Shown here piece after piece: positions 25,892 through 33,770 of a stretch of DNA of 53,272 bases; the stretch's first letter is position 1; every line of letters begins with the position of its first letter. Where the stretch lies: assembly GCA_002716825.1 (NCBI GenBank), contig PBCC01000043.1:1-53272 (forward strand), written 5' to 3'. The notes below the pieces were generated by a model. That model was not told the origin of the DNA. It saw only the letters and a program-made list of their open reading frames with translations, and searched no databases. The stretch comes from Halobacteriovorax sp. Lineage in GTDB: Bacteria > Bdellovibrionota > Bacteriovoracia > Bacteriovoracales > Bacteriovoracaceae. The position numbers and the translations under genes were made by a program.

Positions 25892-27037
25892 TTAACTCCT
25901 TGAGAAAATCTCTTTAGCAATAACTAAGCGTTGAATTTGTGAGGTGCCTTCATAGATTTGAATAAGTTTGGCATCTCTCATAAGTTTTTCCACTGGATAT
26001 TCTTTACTATAGCCATAGCCTCCGTAAATCTGAACTGCGTCAGTGGTAATTTGCATACAAGCATCAGCGGCGAAAGCTTTTGCAAATGATGCTAGTTGAG
26101 TATTGGGAAGTTTTTGATCTACAAGCCAAGCAGACTTTGTGACAAGAAGTCTAGCTGCCTCAATCTTCATGGCCATTTCGGCTACCATAAACTGAATTGC
26201 TTGAAATTGAGAAATAGGTCGTCCAAATTGCTGGCGCTCAGAAGCGTACTTGGCAGAGTGATCATAGGCACATTGAGCACCACCTACCGCAGATGAAGCA
26301 ACCATCGGGCGCGAGTGATCGAGCGTCTTCATGGCGATCTTCCAGCCCTCTCCAGGTGCTCCAAGCATATTGGCCTTTGGAACTTTCACATTGTTAAATC
26401 GAACGCCTCGAGTGTCGGAGCACTTGTGTCCCATCTTCTCTTCAGGTTTTCCAATTTCGATACCGGTCGATTCTTTTGGATCAATAACAATGGCACAAAT
26501 CCCTTTGTGCTTGAGGCTTGGGTCGAGAGTGGCATAGACGACAAATAAGTCGGCAAACCCAGCGTTTGTAATCCACATTTTCTCACCGTTTACAACCCAG
26601 TGATCGCCACCATCTTTGACTGTGGTCTTTAACCCTGCAGCATCAGAGCCATTACCTGGCTCTGTTAAGCAAAACGATGCAATCAGTGGCTTTTCTGTAA
26701 AAGGTGTGAGGAATTTTTTCTTTTGCTCATCATTTGCGCCAATGACAATAGGAAGGAGCGCCAGATCATTGGCCATAATGGCAGTGTTCATTCCCATACA
26801 TCCATAGGCCAGGCTCTCAGTGATGATCATAGAGTCAACAGCACTAAAACCAACTCCGCCATACTCCGCAGGGATACAGGTGTTCAAAAAACCAAGCTCC
26901 CATGCTTTTTCAATGATGTCCTTTGGAAATGTAGCGCTTTGATCGTACTCAGAAGCCTTGGGCATCATGACTTCTCTGGCAAACTTCATAGTTGTTGCTT
27001 TAATCTCAGCTTGTTCAGTTGAATATTCAAAATTCAT
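25892..27037 (-). CDS. acyl-CoA dehydrogenase
   Basis: Introduces the alpha-beta double bond into an acyl-CoA and passes electrons to EtfAB. The 381 residues show the family order: helical N-domain, AFCLTEPGNGSDA-type motif (here SFCLTEPGNGSDAAGLKT), WITNAGFADLFVVYA, the KMGHKCSDTRGVRFN region, and the C-terminal YGGYGYSKEYPVEKLMRDAKLIQIYEGTSQIQ. The latter includes the catalytic-type Glu of the short-chain enzymes in IYEGT. Exact chain specificity (butyryl, isobutyryl or general) cannot be read here. It heads the acd-etfB-etfA operon from its own promoter. Confidence 0.95.
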   Translation of the reverse strand: MNFEYSTEQAEIKATTMKFAREVMMPKASEYDQSATFPKDIIEKAWELGFLNTCIPAEYGGVGFSAVDSMIITESLAYGCMGMNTAIMANDLALLPIVIGANDEQKKKFLTPFTEKPLIASFCLTEPGNGSDAAGLKTTVKDGGDHWVVNGEKMWITNAGFADLFVVYATLDPSLKHKGICAIVIDPKESTGIEIGKPEEKMGHKCSDTRGVRFNNVKVPKANMLGAPGEGWKIAMKTLDHSRPMVASSAVGGAQCAYDHSAKYASERQQFGRPISQFQAIQFMVAEMAMKIEAARLLVTKSAWLVDQKLPNTQLASFAKAFAADACMQITTDAVQIYGGYGYSKEYPVEKLMRDAKLIQIYEGTSQIQRLVIAKEIFSRS

Positions 27038-27063
27038 AAAAATTCCCAGGTAATAGACAAGAT

Positions 27064-27093
27064 ATTGTAAGGAGGCTAGCTGGTTTCGGTCAA
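27064..27093 (-). promoter_or_regulatory. promoter of the acd-etfBA operon
   Basis: On the minus strand TTGACC (27093-27088), 18 bases, TACAAT (27069-27064). It lies in the 82-base gap between folK and the dehydrogenase gene and would give a leader of about 20 bases. Confidence 0.6.
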
Positions 27094-27119
27094 ATTATGT
27101 TGAGGCGGCAAAGAGAGAT

Positions 27120-27590
27120 TTAATCAACAATATAAGCTTCTGTGTCAAAGTGTTCAGGTAAATTAAAATTATCCGTCAACCACTTCTTTATCGGTAGCTC
27201 TAACATGGGGCGCACGACAAAACTGCGCTGCAAAAAGCGCGGGTGTGGCAAAGTTAACTTATCGCTGGAAAATGTCTTGTCTGAATAAAATATAAGATCA
27301 ATATCAATAACACGTGGCCCAAATCGAACAGTCCTCTTTCTTCCCAGAGTAGTTTCTAAAGTGAGAAGCAACTGAAGCAGTTCTTCTGGGGCAGGGGTAG
27401 AAGTGGTAATTTCAAACGCGAGCGCTTGGTTATAAAAATCGGGTTGATCAATAAGCTCAACAGCACTTGAGCGATAAAGAGATGAACTAAAAGATGCTCC
27501 AAAAAGCGATTCTAAAGATGTGCGCGCATTCGCGATATTTGTCGCGCTATCACCCAAGTTTGAACCGAGTGAAACGATAAAAAAATTCAT
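27120..27590 (-). CDS. folK: 2-amino-4-hydroxy-6-hydroxymethyldihydropteridine pyrophosphokinase
   Basis: Pyrophosphorylates the pterin precursor in folate synthesis. The 156 residues match HPPK: VSLGSNLGDSATNI at the N-terminus, YRSSAVELIDQPDFYNQA, the LLLTLETTLGRKRTVRFGPR helix, and the signature DIDLIFY with the two Mg-binding Asp. LPHPRFLQRSFVVRPMLEL ends the core. Its ATG overlaps the stop of the small lipoprotein (ATGA). It is translated after a barrel and a lipoprotein gene, so the cluster mixes envelope and folate functions. Confidence 0.95.
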   Translation of the reverse strand: MNFFIVSLGSNLGDSATNIANARTSLESLFGASFSSSLYRSSAVELIDQPDFYNQALAFEITTSTPAPEELLQLLLTLETTLGRKRTVRFGPRVIDIDLIFYSDKTFSSDKLTLPHPRFLQRSFVVRPMLELPIKKWLTDNFNLPEHFDTEAYIVD

Positions 27591-27748
27591 GGATTAGATG
27601 ATGGAGATGGCGTGGGAGTTGGAGCCTTTTCTTTGGCCATAAACTTTGTATCGTAGCTTGGGTAGGCAGAATTAAGAGGAGGTACGGGCTTAGACTTTAC
27701 CCCGCAACCAAATAAAACAAAGGTCATGAGTATAAAGCTAAAATTCAA
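27587..27748 (-). CDS. small lipoprotein
   Basis: A 53-residue predicted lipoprotein. The sequence MNFSFILMTFVLFGCGVKSK has a hydrophobic signal and a lipobox (LFGC). It is followed by a Pro-rich, positively charged tail (KPVPPLNSAYPSYD...APTPTPSPSS), typical of short cell-wall-spanning linkers. I chose the TTG at 27748 because GGAGG sits eight bases upstream and the signal then starts immediately. It overlaps the barrel gene before it by 11 bases and folK after it by four. Function unknown. Confidence 0.6.
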   Translation of the reverse strand: MNFSFILMTFVLFGCGVKSKPVPPLNSAYPSYDTKFMAKEKAPTPTPSPSSNP

Positions 27749-28712
27749 GACTAAAGCCTCCAGCAACCAAGTCAGCACCAAGGTCCACTCTCACGAACCA
27801 ACCGGGGACCAGACGCTTTAAAAGTGTAGCGCCGAAAACAATACCAGACTTCTTGATAGATTCGACATCATCAAGTTCTTGCTGAAGCTCTTCTGCGGTT
27901 CTAGAGCCAGACTCATCATTCTCACCGGCTCCAGGAGAGCTTGCTGAAACTATTTGATAACCCAAATAGGGAAGTGCATAAGAGTCAAATGGAGCACGCA
28001 AAGCATACTTCGCTTTAATCGTAAGATTAGAAATGGCGGTGTCAATATCACTGGCGGGAAAACCCTTGAGCACACCGCGACCATAAGAGGCTTCAAGCCA
28101 AATATTATCTTCGACTTGATAAGACCAGGCACCAGTGGGTTGAGATACTCTTCCCTCAGCACCAGCGTCAATAAGTCCTAAAGATAAACTTAGGATATTA
28201 TCATTTTTAAGAACGCGTTTAGAATTTTGCTCGAAGGAGAGAGACTCATCTTCAAGCAAAGTTGTTTCATCAAAGAGATCTTCCTCTCTAGTGATTGAAG
28301 GTGTTGTTGAGTCGGCTATGGCAGAAGGTGGCGGAGTATTGAAAAAGCTATCATCGCCGCGAAGGACTTGAATTTCACCCCCGGCGCGAAGTTGGTTCCA
28401 AAGTGCCAAAGAATATATCTTTAAAATTTTAATGCCGGCCACACCATTTTCGTTCTTGGCCACCACGGCCCTGAGCGCGCGCTTTGTTCCTTTGACTAGG
28501 GTCACAAAGTCGCCTTTGGCGAAAGTCGCACTTGAATTTGTGAGAATGAAAATTTTCTTAGAAGCTGAAATGCGCTGAATTGTTTCAGTCGCCATATCGG
28601 GCAGGACTTGGCTGGAAGAGCTTGCACCAACACCAAACTGATTGATAACCGACTGGGCATTGGCCGCAGTTAACAAAGTTGAGACTATAAATGTTAAATA
28701 GATCAGTTTCAT
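27738..28712 (-). CDS. exported protein with C-terminal beta-barrel, unknown function
   Basis: A 324-residue protein with a signal peptide (MKLIYLTFIVSTLLTAANAQ). It has an N-terminal domain of about 110 residues (SVINQFGVGA... with VTLVKGTKRALRAVV) that resembles a small beta fold. An acidic Ser/Thr linker follows, then alternating strands ending in LVAGGFSLEF with the terminal Phe of outer-membrane barrels. The ATG at 28712 is chosen over a longer frame because the signal peptide starts there. It begins the barrel-lipoprotein-folK run. No homologous family was recognised. Confidence 0.65.
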   Translation of the reverse strand: MKLIYLTFIVSTLLTAANAQSVINQFGVGASSSSQVLPDMATETIQRISASKKIFILTNSSATFAKGDFVTLVKGTKRALRAVVAKNENGVAGIKILKIYSLALWNQLRAGGEIQVLRGDDSFFNTPPPSAIADSTTPSITREEDLFDETTLLEDESLSFEQNSKRVLKNDNILSLSLGLIDAGAEGRVSQPTGAWSYQVEDNIWLEASYGRGVLKGFPASDIDTAISNLTIKAKYALRAPFDSYALPYLGYQIVSASSPGAGENDESGSRTAEELQQELDDVESIKKSGIVFGATLLKRLVPGWFVRVDLGADLVAGGFSLEF

Positions 28713-28784
28713 ATCCGCTAAATCATAGCGTTTTAGTCTAATGGCTGTCCAGACGGTCAAATAGTCGCAGAGCATTTAGATCAA

Positions 28785-28810
28785 GAATTGCCATGTTTCT
28801 ATGGCAATTC
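28785..28810. repeat. perfect 10-bp inverted repeat, 6-base spacer
   Basis: GAATTGCCAT (28785-28794) and ATGGCAATTC (28801-28810) are exact complements around GTTTCT. The right arm can also pair downstream: ATTCCAA (28807-28813) with TTGGAAT (28833-28839), extended by GGCA/TGCC. There is no T-tract. It lies in the divergent gap between the barrel gene and the LysM lipoprotein gene and may be an operator or a switching RNA leader. Confidence 0.6.
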
Positions 28811-28884
28811 CAAAGCAATTTCAAAAAAATTATTGGAATAAACTGCCTTGAGGACATTTGGGGTGAAACAAATTTAAGAACTGA

Positions 28885-28890
28885 TATAAT
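28885..28890 (+). promoter_or_regulatory. -10 element for the LysM lipoprotein gene
   Basis: A consensus TATAAT 42 bases before the ATG at 28933. No convincing -35 was found at 16-18 bases, so the promoter may need an activator. Confidence 0.5.
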
Positions 28891-28932
28891 GAATCCGAAA
28901 AGTCATGGAAACATAAAAGAACGGGAGATCCC

Positions 28933-29574
28933 ATGAAGTTAGTCTCACTATTAATGATCGCAGCACTTCTCACAAGCACTGCGTGTTCAAGCAAGAAAAA
29001 ACAAGCAGCTACCGAAGGGCAAGGTACCGATCAAATCGCCTCCTTTGGTGAAGATGCAGACTTTATTATTGAATCTGATAGCCAGGACCTCGTTGCAGTA
29101 GCTGACGCTCCAATGAGCGAGTCAATTGACCCAATGCTTGAGGAACAATTTGTTGCACCAGTAATCGAAGAAAGTTTTGTAGGCTCTGCCGTACAGACTA
29201 CTGGAGAGATTGGAACATATACTGTTCAATCAGGTGATACTTATATGCTTATCGCCTTCAAGCTTTATGGTGATTATCGCAAATGGAAAAGCGTAGCCGA
29301 TATGAACCCTGGAGTTTCGTCTTCACAATTAGCTGTAGGGCAGAACGTAAAGTATGATATGCCAAATCAGCCATTTGTATGGAATCCACAAGGTAACCCA
29401 CACTTGATTCAAAATGGCGAAACGCTGGGAACAATTTCAAATGATAAGTACGGCACAGCGGCTCGTTGGAAAGATATCTATAATAATAATAGACCTCTGA
29501 TTTTAGATCAGAATATGATCTTTGCCGGATTCACACTATACTGGATCCCAGATCGCGATATTGCTTCGGAGTAA
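28933..29574 (+). CDS. lipoprotein with two LysM domains
   Basis: A 213-residue lipoprotein. The lipobox LTSTAC is at about residue 19, so the protein is tethered by its N-terminus. An acidic linker of about 70 residues follows. A first LysM domain is YTVQSGDTYMLIAFKLYG..., and a second is HLIQNGETLGTISNDKYG..., ending near LYWIP. LysM binds glycan strands of peptidoglycan. It starts a plus-strand group that goes on to an M48-like lipoprotein, amgK and murU, so its context is cell-wall handling. GGGAG precedes the ATG. Confidence 0.85.
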   Translation: MKLVSLLMIAALLTSTACSSKKKQAATEGQGTDQIASFGEDADFIIESDSQDLVAVADAPMSESIDPMLEEQFVAPVIEESFVGSAVQTTGEIGTYTVQSGDTYMLIAFKLYGDYRKWKSVADMNPGVSSSQLAVGQNVKYDMPNQPFVWNPQGNPHLIQNGETLGTISNDKYGTAARWKDIYNNNRPLILDQNMIFAGFTLYWIPDRDIASE

Positions 29575-29582
29575 AAAAGAAC

Positions 29583-30389
29583 GTGAGTTCAAGTTTTAAG
29601 CAAGGCCTTCATTTGAAGGCCTTTTTTCTTATCATGGTTCTTGTCTGTGGTTGCTCACTTCTTGGTGGGCGAGACCAATCGCATTTATCAATTCGTAAAG
29701 CCTTGTCAGTGGAAAATGCCGCAGAGATGTCGAATCATATGCAGTACTTGGGTACTGATTACTTAAATTCGCTTGGTCAAAAAGGATTAGTACAATTGTC
29801 GAAGGAGTCGAAGGAATATCTTTTGGAGATGCACCACAGAATAGTTTCGAATAATGAGCTCGTCTTTCCTGAATCAAGCCAGCCCTCATTTTATATCATT
29901 GATCAAAGCTCGCCCTTTCATTTCTCCCTTCCTGGTGGCCATTACTTCATATCTCAAGGGCTACTTAAAAAGTATCTAGCTAATGAAGATCTCCTTGCCG
30001 CAGTGTTGGCCATTGAGATTTTCAGATCGGAGAAAAATATTTATGAAAAAAAGGTTATTGTTCCAATTGGAAATTATGAAACGCAAAAAATGCTATCAGT
30101 AGTAAGGCTCCCACTTAGCACGCGAGGTGAGATTAACAAATGGGCCTATCTATTAATGAAGCGATCATCATATGATCCTGGGGCTCTATTGAATCTTATT
30201 CAATTGAAAAACAAAAATGCCATCGACTTTGCGGCTACAGTTGGTAATATTTCAACAATATCGAGAGAAGAATTTAACTACAAAAACTTTTTATCAAGAA
30301 CACCGGCTGAAAATAATGTCGCCGTACTTGAGAAAAACTCAGCGCGAGGTTTCTACTCACTGAGAAACGATATATTGAGAGATAATTAA
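29583..30389 (+). CDS. M48-like lipoprotein lacking the HExxH active site (pseudoprotease)
   Basis: A 268-residue lipoprotein (lipobox VCGC near residue 24). It matches the M48/BepA pattern in SLPGGHYFISQGLLKKYLAN-EDLLAAVLA, but the site where HExxH should stand reads IEIFR (144-148). The usual ExxxD ligand region before SSYDPGALLNLI has no Glu/Asp pair (REIN). All three zinc ligands therefore seem lost, so it is expected to be non-proteolytic, perhaps a binding or chaperone protein. Start is GTG at 29583, eight bases after the LysM gene. Its stop overlaps the amgK ATG (TAATG). Classification is by motif reading and is uncertain. Confidence 0.65.
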   Translation: MSSSFKQGLHLKAFFLIMVLVCGCSLLGGRDQSHLSIRKALSVENAAEMSNHMQYLGTDYLNSLGQKGLVQLSKESKEYLLEMHHRIVSNNELVFPESSQPSFYIIDQSSPFHFSLPGGHYFISQGLLKKYLANEDLLAAVLAIEIFRSEKNIYEKKVIVPIGNYETQKMLSVVRLPLSTRGEINKWAYLLMKRSSYDPGALLNLIQLKNKNAIDFAATVGNISTISREEFNYKNFLSRTPAENNVAVLEKNSARGFYSLRNDILRDN

Positions 30390-31414
30390 TGAAATTGGAA
30401 ATTTCAGAAAGACTTTTAGTTGAAACCCTAGTTGATGAAAGCATTAAAAAAGAAGTCATCGATAGTGGCGATTATAAAATTCAAAAACTAACTGGTGATG
30501 CCTCGACGAGGCGTTATTATAGAATAATATTTAAAGATAAGGCTTATGTCGTTTGCCTTGATACTCCAAGAAATGAGTCAGACGGCGAACCAGACTTTGT
30601 CATTGTTCACCGTACTTTAGAGAAAGATAATGTTCGCGTTCCCAAAATTTTAGATTGTGACATTGAAAGAGGCTATTATTTAGAAGAGGACTTAGGTGAT
30701 CAAACCTTCTTGAAACAGCTTAGTTTGTGTCGTTCACGCGCAGAGGAAAAGCTCTGGTATGTTAAAGCGGTCGATCTTCTTATCGAAATGCACAAGGTCG
30801 ATATAAGCACTGATGATCAAAAAGTTTATTGTAAGCGAAGCTTCGATCAAGAAAAACTAATGTCCGAGATTCAATTTACCTTCACGCAGTTTATCGAAGG
30901 TTTAATGAATTATAAAAAAGAAGAATACGACCAAGCTTCACTGATGACGGACTTCACGGATCTTTGTCAAAAAATTAGTAGCGGTCCTTGGGTTTTTACT
31001 CATCGCGATTATCATTCACGAAACTTAATGATTAAGGACGAGGAACTTATAGTTATCGACTTTCAAGATGCGCGAAAAGGCTTGCCTCAGTATGATTTAT
31101 GCTCACTGCTCGAAGATTGTTACTACGAAACAGCTGCAGAAAATCATGATGACCTCATAAAGCGCTACTGGAATAATTTTGCAAAGGATTTATTTCATAG
31201 TGAAGAAGAGTTTATGGAGCAATACAGACTCATGGCCGTGCAACGTATATTTAAGGCCATTGGAAGCTTCGCTTATATCTATCGTCTAAGAGGGGATATC
31301 CGGTATCTTCGACATATTGGTAGGGCCTTTGAACGCTTAAAGGATATTCTATTTGAACTCGGTCAGTACCCAAACCTTCGCCAACAACTGGCAAGTTTGT
31401 ACTATGCCTATTAA
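30389..31414 (+). CDS. amgK: N-acetylmuramate/N-acetylglucosamine 1-kinase
   Basis: Phosphorylates the anomeric position of MurNAc or GlcNAc released from peptidoglycan, the first step of the fosfomycin-bypass recycling route to UDP-MurNAc. The 341 residues belong to the APH-type kinases: GDASTRRYYRIIF (nucleotide loop), the catalytic loop HRDYHSRNLM (HxDxxxxN) and the metal motif IDFQDARKGLPQYDL. GDASxRRYxR is characteristic of the AmgK family. It overlaps both neighbours, TAATG upstream and 11 bases with murU downstream. The AmgK-MurU pairing strongly supports the call. Confidence 0.87.
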   Translation: MKLEISERLLVETLVDESIKKEVIDSGDYKIQKLTGDASTRRYYRIIFKDKAYVVCLDTPRNESDGEPDFVIVHRTLEKDNVRVPKILDCDIERGYYLEEDLGDQTFLKQLSLCRSRAEEKLWYVKAVDLLIEMHKVDISTDDQKVYCKRSFDQEKLMSEIQFTFTQFIEGLMNYKKEEYDQASLMTDFTDLCQKISSGPWVFTHRDYHSRNLMIKDEELIVIDFQDARKGLPQYDLCSLLEDCYYETAAENHDDLIKRYWNNFAKDLFHSEEEFMEQYRLMAVQRIFKAIGSFAYIYRLRGDIRYLRHIGRAFERLKDILFELGQYPNLRQQLASLYYAY

Positions 31415-32309
31415 TTGCGGCTTCATTCTAGCTGCCGGAAAAGGCTCGAGAATGGGGCCAATAGGTAATGAGTTGCCTAAAGTTTTATGGCCAGTTTTTG
31501 AAAGTACGCTTGTTGGATTGCAGATTAATTTTCTTAAGCAATTTGGTGTTTCTAAAATATGGGTAAACACGCATCATCAGGCAGACCTGGTTAAGAATTA
31601 TTTAGCTCGAGAACATCCTGATGCGAAGATATTGTTCGAACCCACCTTGTTAGACTCTGGTGGAGGAATTCATAATTTCATTCTGGAATCTCAAGTAAAA
31701 GATTCATTTCTAGTTATCAACTCAGATCAATATTTAAAGTTGGATGAAGCTACCAAGCAGAGAATGAAAGAGAGCGATAGCACCAAACCTTCTTTACTGT
31801 GCGCGATGCCCGGGGCAGCTCCCTATTCATCTCTAAGAGTCGTAGATAACAAACTTGTCTCAATCTCAAAAGAGCCTGGCGGACCGATGTTTACCGGTTT
31901 GTCTCGCATAAATCCGACTGGGATTATAGCTAAAAAGCAGCCTTCAAAATTTTTCGAAACAGTGTGTGATTATAAAAATACAAATATTGAAGTTGTGGAA
32001 TGTGATGGAGAATTTTTAGACTTTGGCTCTCCACTTTTGTATCGCAACTCAATGAAAAAGCTTCTTCATAAACTTCTCAGTGATGAGCAACTCTTAAATG
32101 AGTGGCAAGAAGCTGGCTTGATTGATCCTCAAAAGATAAACCCGAAGCTGTTAAGCTATGGCTGCGACCAAGCAGAAGTTTTTAATTTTAGTGGAGAAAA
32201 TCTTGAGCAGCACTGGCCAAAAGGGTCAATTATTCTCAAGCAAGATGCTACTCAGACTCAATCTGCGGCACCATGTATTGTTTACGGCAAAGTCGTTGAG
32301 GTTTTCTAG
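31404..32309 (+). CDS. murU: MurNAc-1-phosphate uridylyltransferase-like nucleotidyltransferase
   Basis: Expected to convert MurNAc-1-phosphate and UTP into UDP-MurNAc, completing the AmgK recycling branch. The N-terminus GFILAAGKGSRMGPIGNELP has the nucleotidyltransferase loop (GxGxRM), followed by LPKVLWPV, VINSDQ (the metal Asp region) and EPGGPMFTGLSRINP. At 301 residues it is longer than typical MurU (about 220-230). The extra C-terminal part ends in a beta-like segment SAAPCIVYGKVVEV, so the substrate could differ. Start is the ATG at 31404, inside the end of amgK. Confidence 0.78.
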   Translation: MPINCGFILAAGKGSRMGPIGNELPKVLWPVFESTLVGLQINFLKQFGVSKIWVNTHHQADLVKNYLAREHPDAKILFEPTLLDSGGGIHNFILESQVKDSFLVINSDQYLKLDEATKQRMKESDSTKPSLLCAMPGAAPYSSLRVVDNKLVSISKEPGGPMFTGLSRINPTGIIAKKQPSKFFETVCDYKNTNIEVVECDGEFLDFGSPLLYRNSMKKLLHKLLSDEQLLNEWQEAGLIDPQKINPKLLSYGCDQAEVFNFSGENLEQHWPKGSIILKQDATQTQSAAPCIVYGKVVEVF

Positions 32310-32503
32310 TTATTGATACTTGGTGTAATAAGTTTGATGCAATCCACGGGACATACTTCTAGGCATAATCCACAAAGAGTGCATGAGAACGTCTCGATAA
32401 CATAACCATTTTGCTCAGCCTTGAGAACGGCACCTTCTGGGCAAACAGCACGACAGTTATCACAATCAATACAGGTAGAATTTATTTCCAAATGAGGTAG
32501 CAT
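32306..32503 (-). CDS. 2[4Fe-4S] ferredoxin
   Basis: A 65-residue ferredoxin with two cluster motifs: CIDCDNCRAVCPEG and CTLCGLCLEVCPVD (CxxCxxC...CP each). Likely a soluble electron carrier; its partner is unknown. It converges on murU and the two stop codons share the palindrome CTAG at 32306-32309. A consensus TATAAT lies only 6 bases upstream of the ATG, hinting at a leaderless or nearly leaderless message. Confidence 0.92.
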   Translation of the reverse strand: MLPHLEINSTCIDCDNCRAVCPEGAVLKAEQNGYVIETFSCTLCGLCLEVCPVDCIKLITPSINN

Positions 32504-32509
32504 ACACCT

Positions 32510-32515
32510 ATTATA
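32510..32515 (-). promoter_or_regulatory. -10 element immediately upstream of the ferredoxin start
   Basis: TATAAT on the minus strand at 32515-32510, 6 bases before the ATG at 32503. If used, transcription would start about at the initiation codon. No clear -35 was seen. Confidence 0.4.
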
Positions 32516-32563
32516 GTCATATAAAGTGTTGCTAGCTAGTTTCTACAATGAGGCAAAACAGGC

Positions 32564-33295
32564 GTGTCGATATACTCCAGACCAACCGTTGTTTTTCAAT
32601 TAATACTCTTCTGTATTCTTTCTCCCTATTTTATCCATTTGGCGGCTGCGCTTGACGGTGGTTCTTCTGCGCTTGAGTATAGAGCTTTCGTTGAATTTCT
32701 ACAGGAGCATACGCTTTTCATTATTGGCAGTTTAGTGTGTTCATACTCAACATGGAAGATGATGAGTGCAGCAAGAATCTTCACAGTACTTTTGTCACTG
32801 GGAACATTAATAGTCTCAATGAATATTGCTCTTGCTGAGTTTAATAAAGTTATTCTTATTATGTGCTTTTTCTACGCGGTAACGGCCTATTACTTACTCA
32901 TGGTTTATAAAGAAGAGACTACCAGTGCCGCCTATAATCCACTCTATAGTGCAAATACTATCGGCCAGCGAACCGACTATGATCTGCAGTGCTCGATCAC
33001 TTTTCCTGGTGAAACGTTGAGCGGGGTGCTCACCAACTGGGATTCTGCCGGATGCTTTGTAAGTCTTGATCCTGGCGAGGCAGCTCTTGTTTTTATGCAA
33101 GGGGAGTTGGAGATCGAGACTAGGTTAGATGGGGTTAAGTTTCGTGAGTCGGGGAAGGTCGTAAGTTTTTTTGAGCGTGGAATCGGCATAAGATTCACCC
33201 CTAAGGCAAACGAGCTGCGTGATGGTTATAATTGGAATGATTACTTTAAAATCATAGATCACAGAGGTTTTTTTCCAAGATCTAAAAAGTGCTAG
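32564..33295 (+). CDS. membrane protein with C-terminal PilZ domain
   Basis: A 243-residue protein with about four predicted membrane segments in its first 115 residues, including one at the N-terminus. A PilZ-like domain follows (about 135-225): after RTDYDLQCSI come the strand-turn TNWDSAGCFVSL (the [D/N]xSxxG element) and GIGIRFTP. The canonical RxxxR is not evident, so c-di-GMP binding is uncertain. Start is a GTG with GAGG about ten bases before. The lipoprotein gene follows after eight bases. It may link surface or motility control to second messengers. Confidence 0.68.
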   Translation: MSIYSRPTVVFQLILFCILSPYFIHLAAALDGGSSALEYRAFVEFLQEHTLFIIGSLVCSYSTWKMMSAARIFTVLLSLGTLIVSMNIALAEFNKVILIMCFFYAVTAYYLLMVYKEETTSAAYNPLYSANTIGQRTDYDLQCSITFPGETLSGVLTNWDSAGCFVSLDPGEAALVFMQGELEIETRLDGVKFRESGKVVSFFERGIGIRFTPKANELRDGYNWNDYFKIIDHRGFFPRSKKC

Positions 33296-33303
33296 GGAGC
33301 TTC

Positions 33304-33741
33304 ATGACGAAGATATTATTACTTTGCCTCATCACCTTTGTTTCAACCTCCTGTACTAAGAAGTTAGGTCCGGATGGGAGTGTGCGTGAGATTGTAAAGC
33401 TTAGCATCTCAGGCAAAATGGCCAAGGATAAGATATTATCGGCAACCACATCTCCTCTAAAAGATGAACTGGCTGCCTTGTCCGAAGAGGATATGAGCAA
33501 GTACTTAAAGGTAGAAGGTGCCAGTAAGGATAGCTTTCAGATCAACCTTTCTAACTGCGAAGAAACTGTTTGTTATCTGACCTACACACTCAAGTATGAT
33601 ACGAGCAAAGATGGAGTGAAAACCTTCGAAGTAGAGCTTAAAAAAATGGCCGAAATGAAAAAGGTTGATGAAAAGTGGCTACTTGCTGATATCACCGACA
33701 TAAAGACCTATTATGAGGCTCAGCAACCGATTGAGCCTTAA
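33304..33741 (+). CDS. lipoprotein of unknown function
   Basis: A 145-residue lipoprotein. MTKILLLCLITFVSTSC gives signal and lipobox (STSC), followed by a charged alpha/beta domain with two Cys in NCEETVCYLTYTL. It looks like a DUF4878-type small beta/alpha fold, but no family call is secure. Start ATG 33304 follows GGGAG by four bases. It lies eight bases after the PilZ gene and is probably co-transcribed. Confidence 0.6.
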   Translation: MTKILLLCLITFVSTSCTKKLGPDGSVREIVKLSISGKMAKDKILSATTSPLKDELAALSEEDMSKYLKVEGASKDSFQINLSNCEETVCYLTYTLKYDTSKDGVKTFEVELKKMAEMKKVDEKWLLADITDIKTYYEAQQPIEP

Positions 33742-33770
33742 GAGATCTTAAATAATTCCGATAGGATGCC

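Noticed and set aside
29583-30389. Active M48 metalloprotease (BepA/LoiP-like)
   Set aside because: HExxH is absent (IEIFR) and the third ligand region is degraded.
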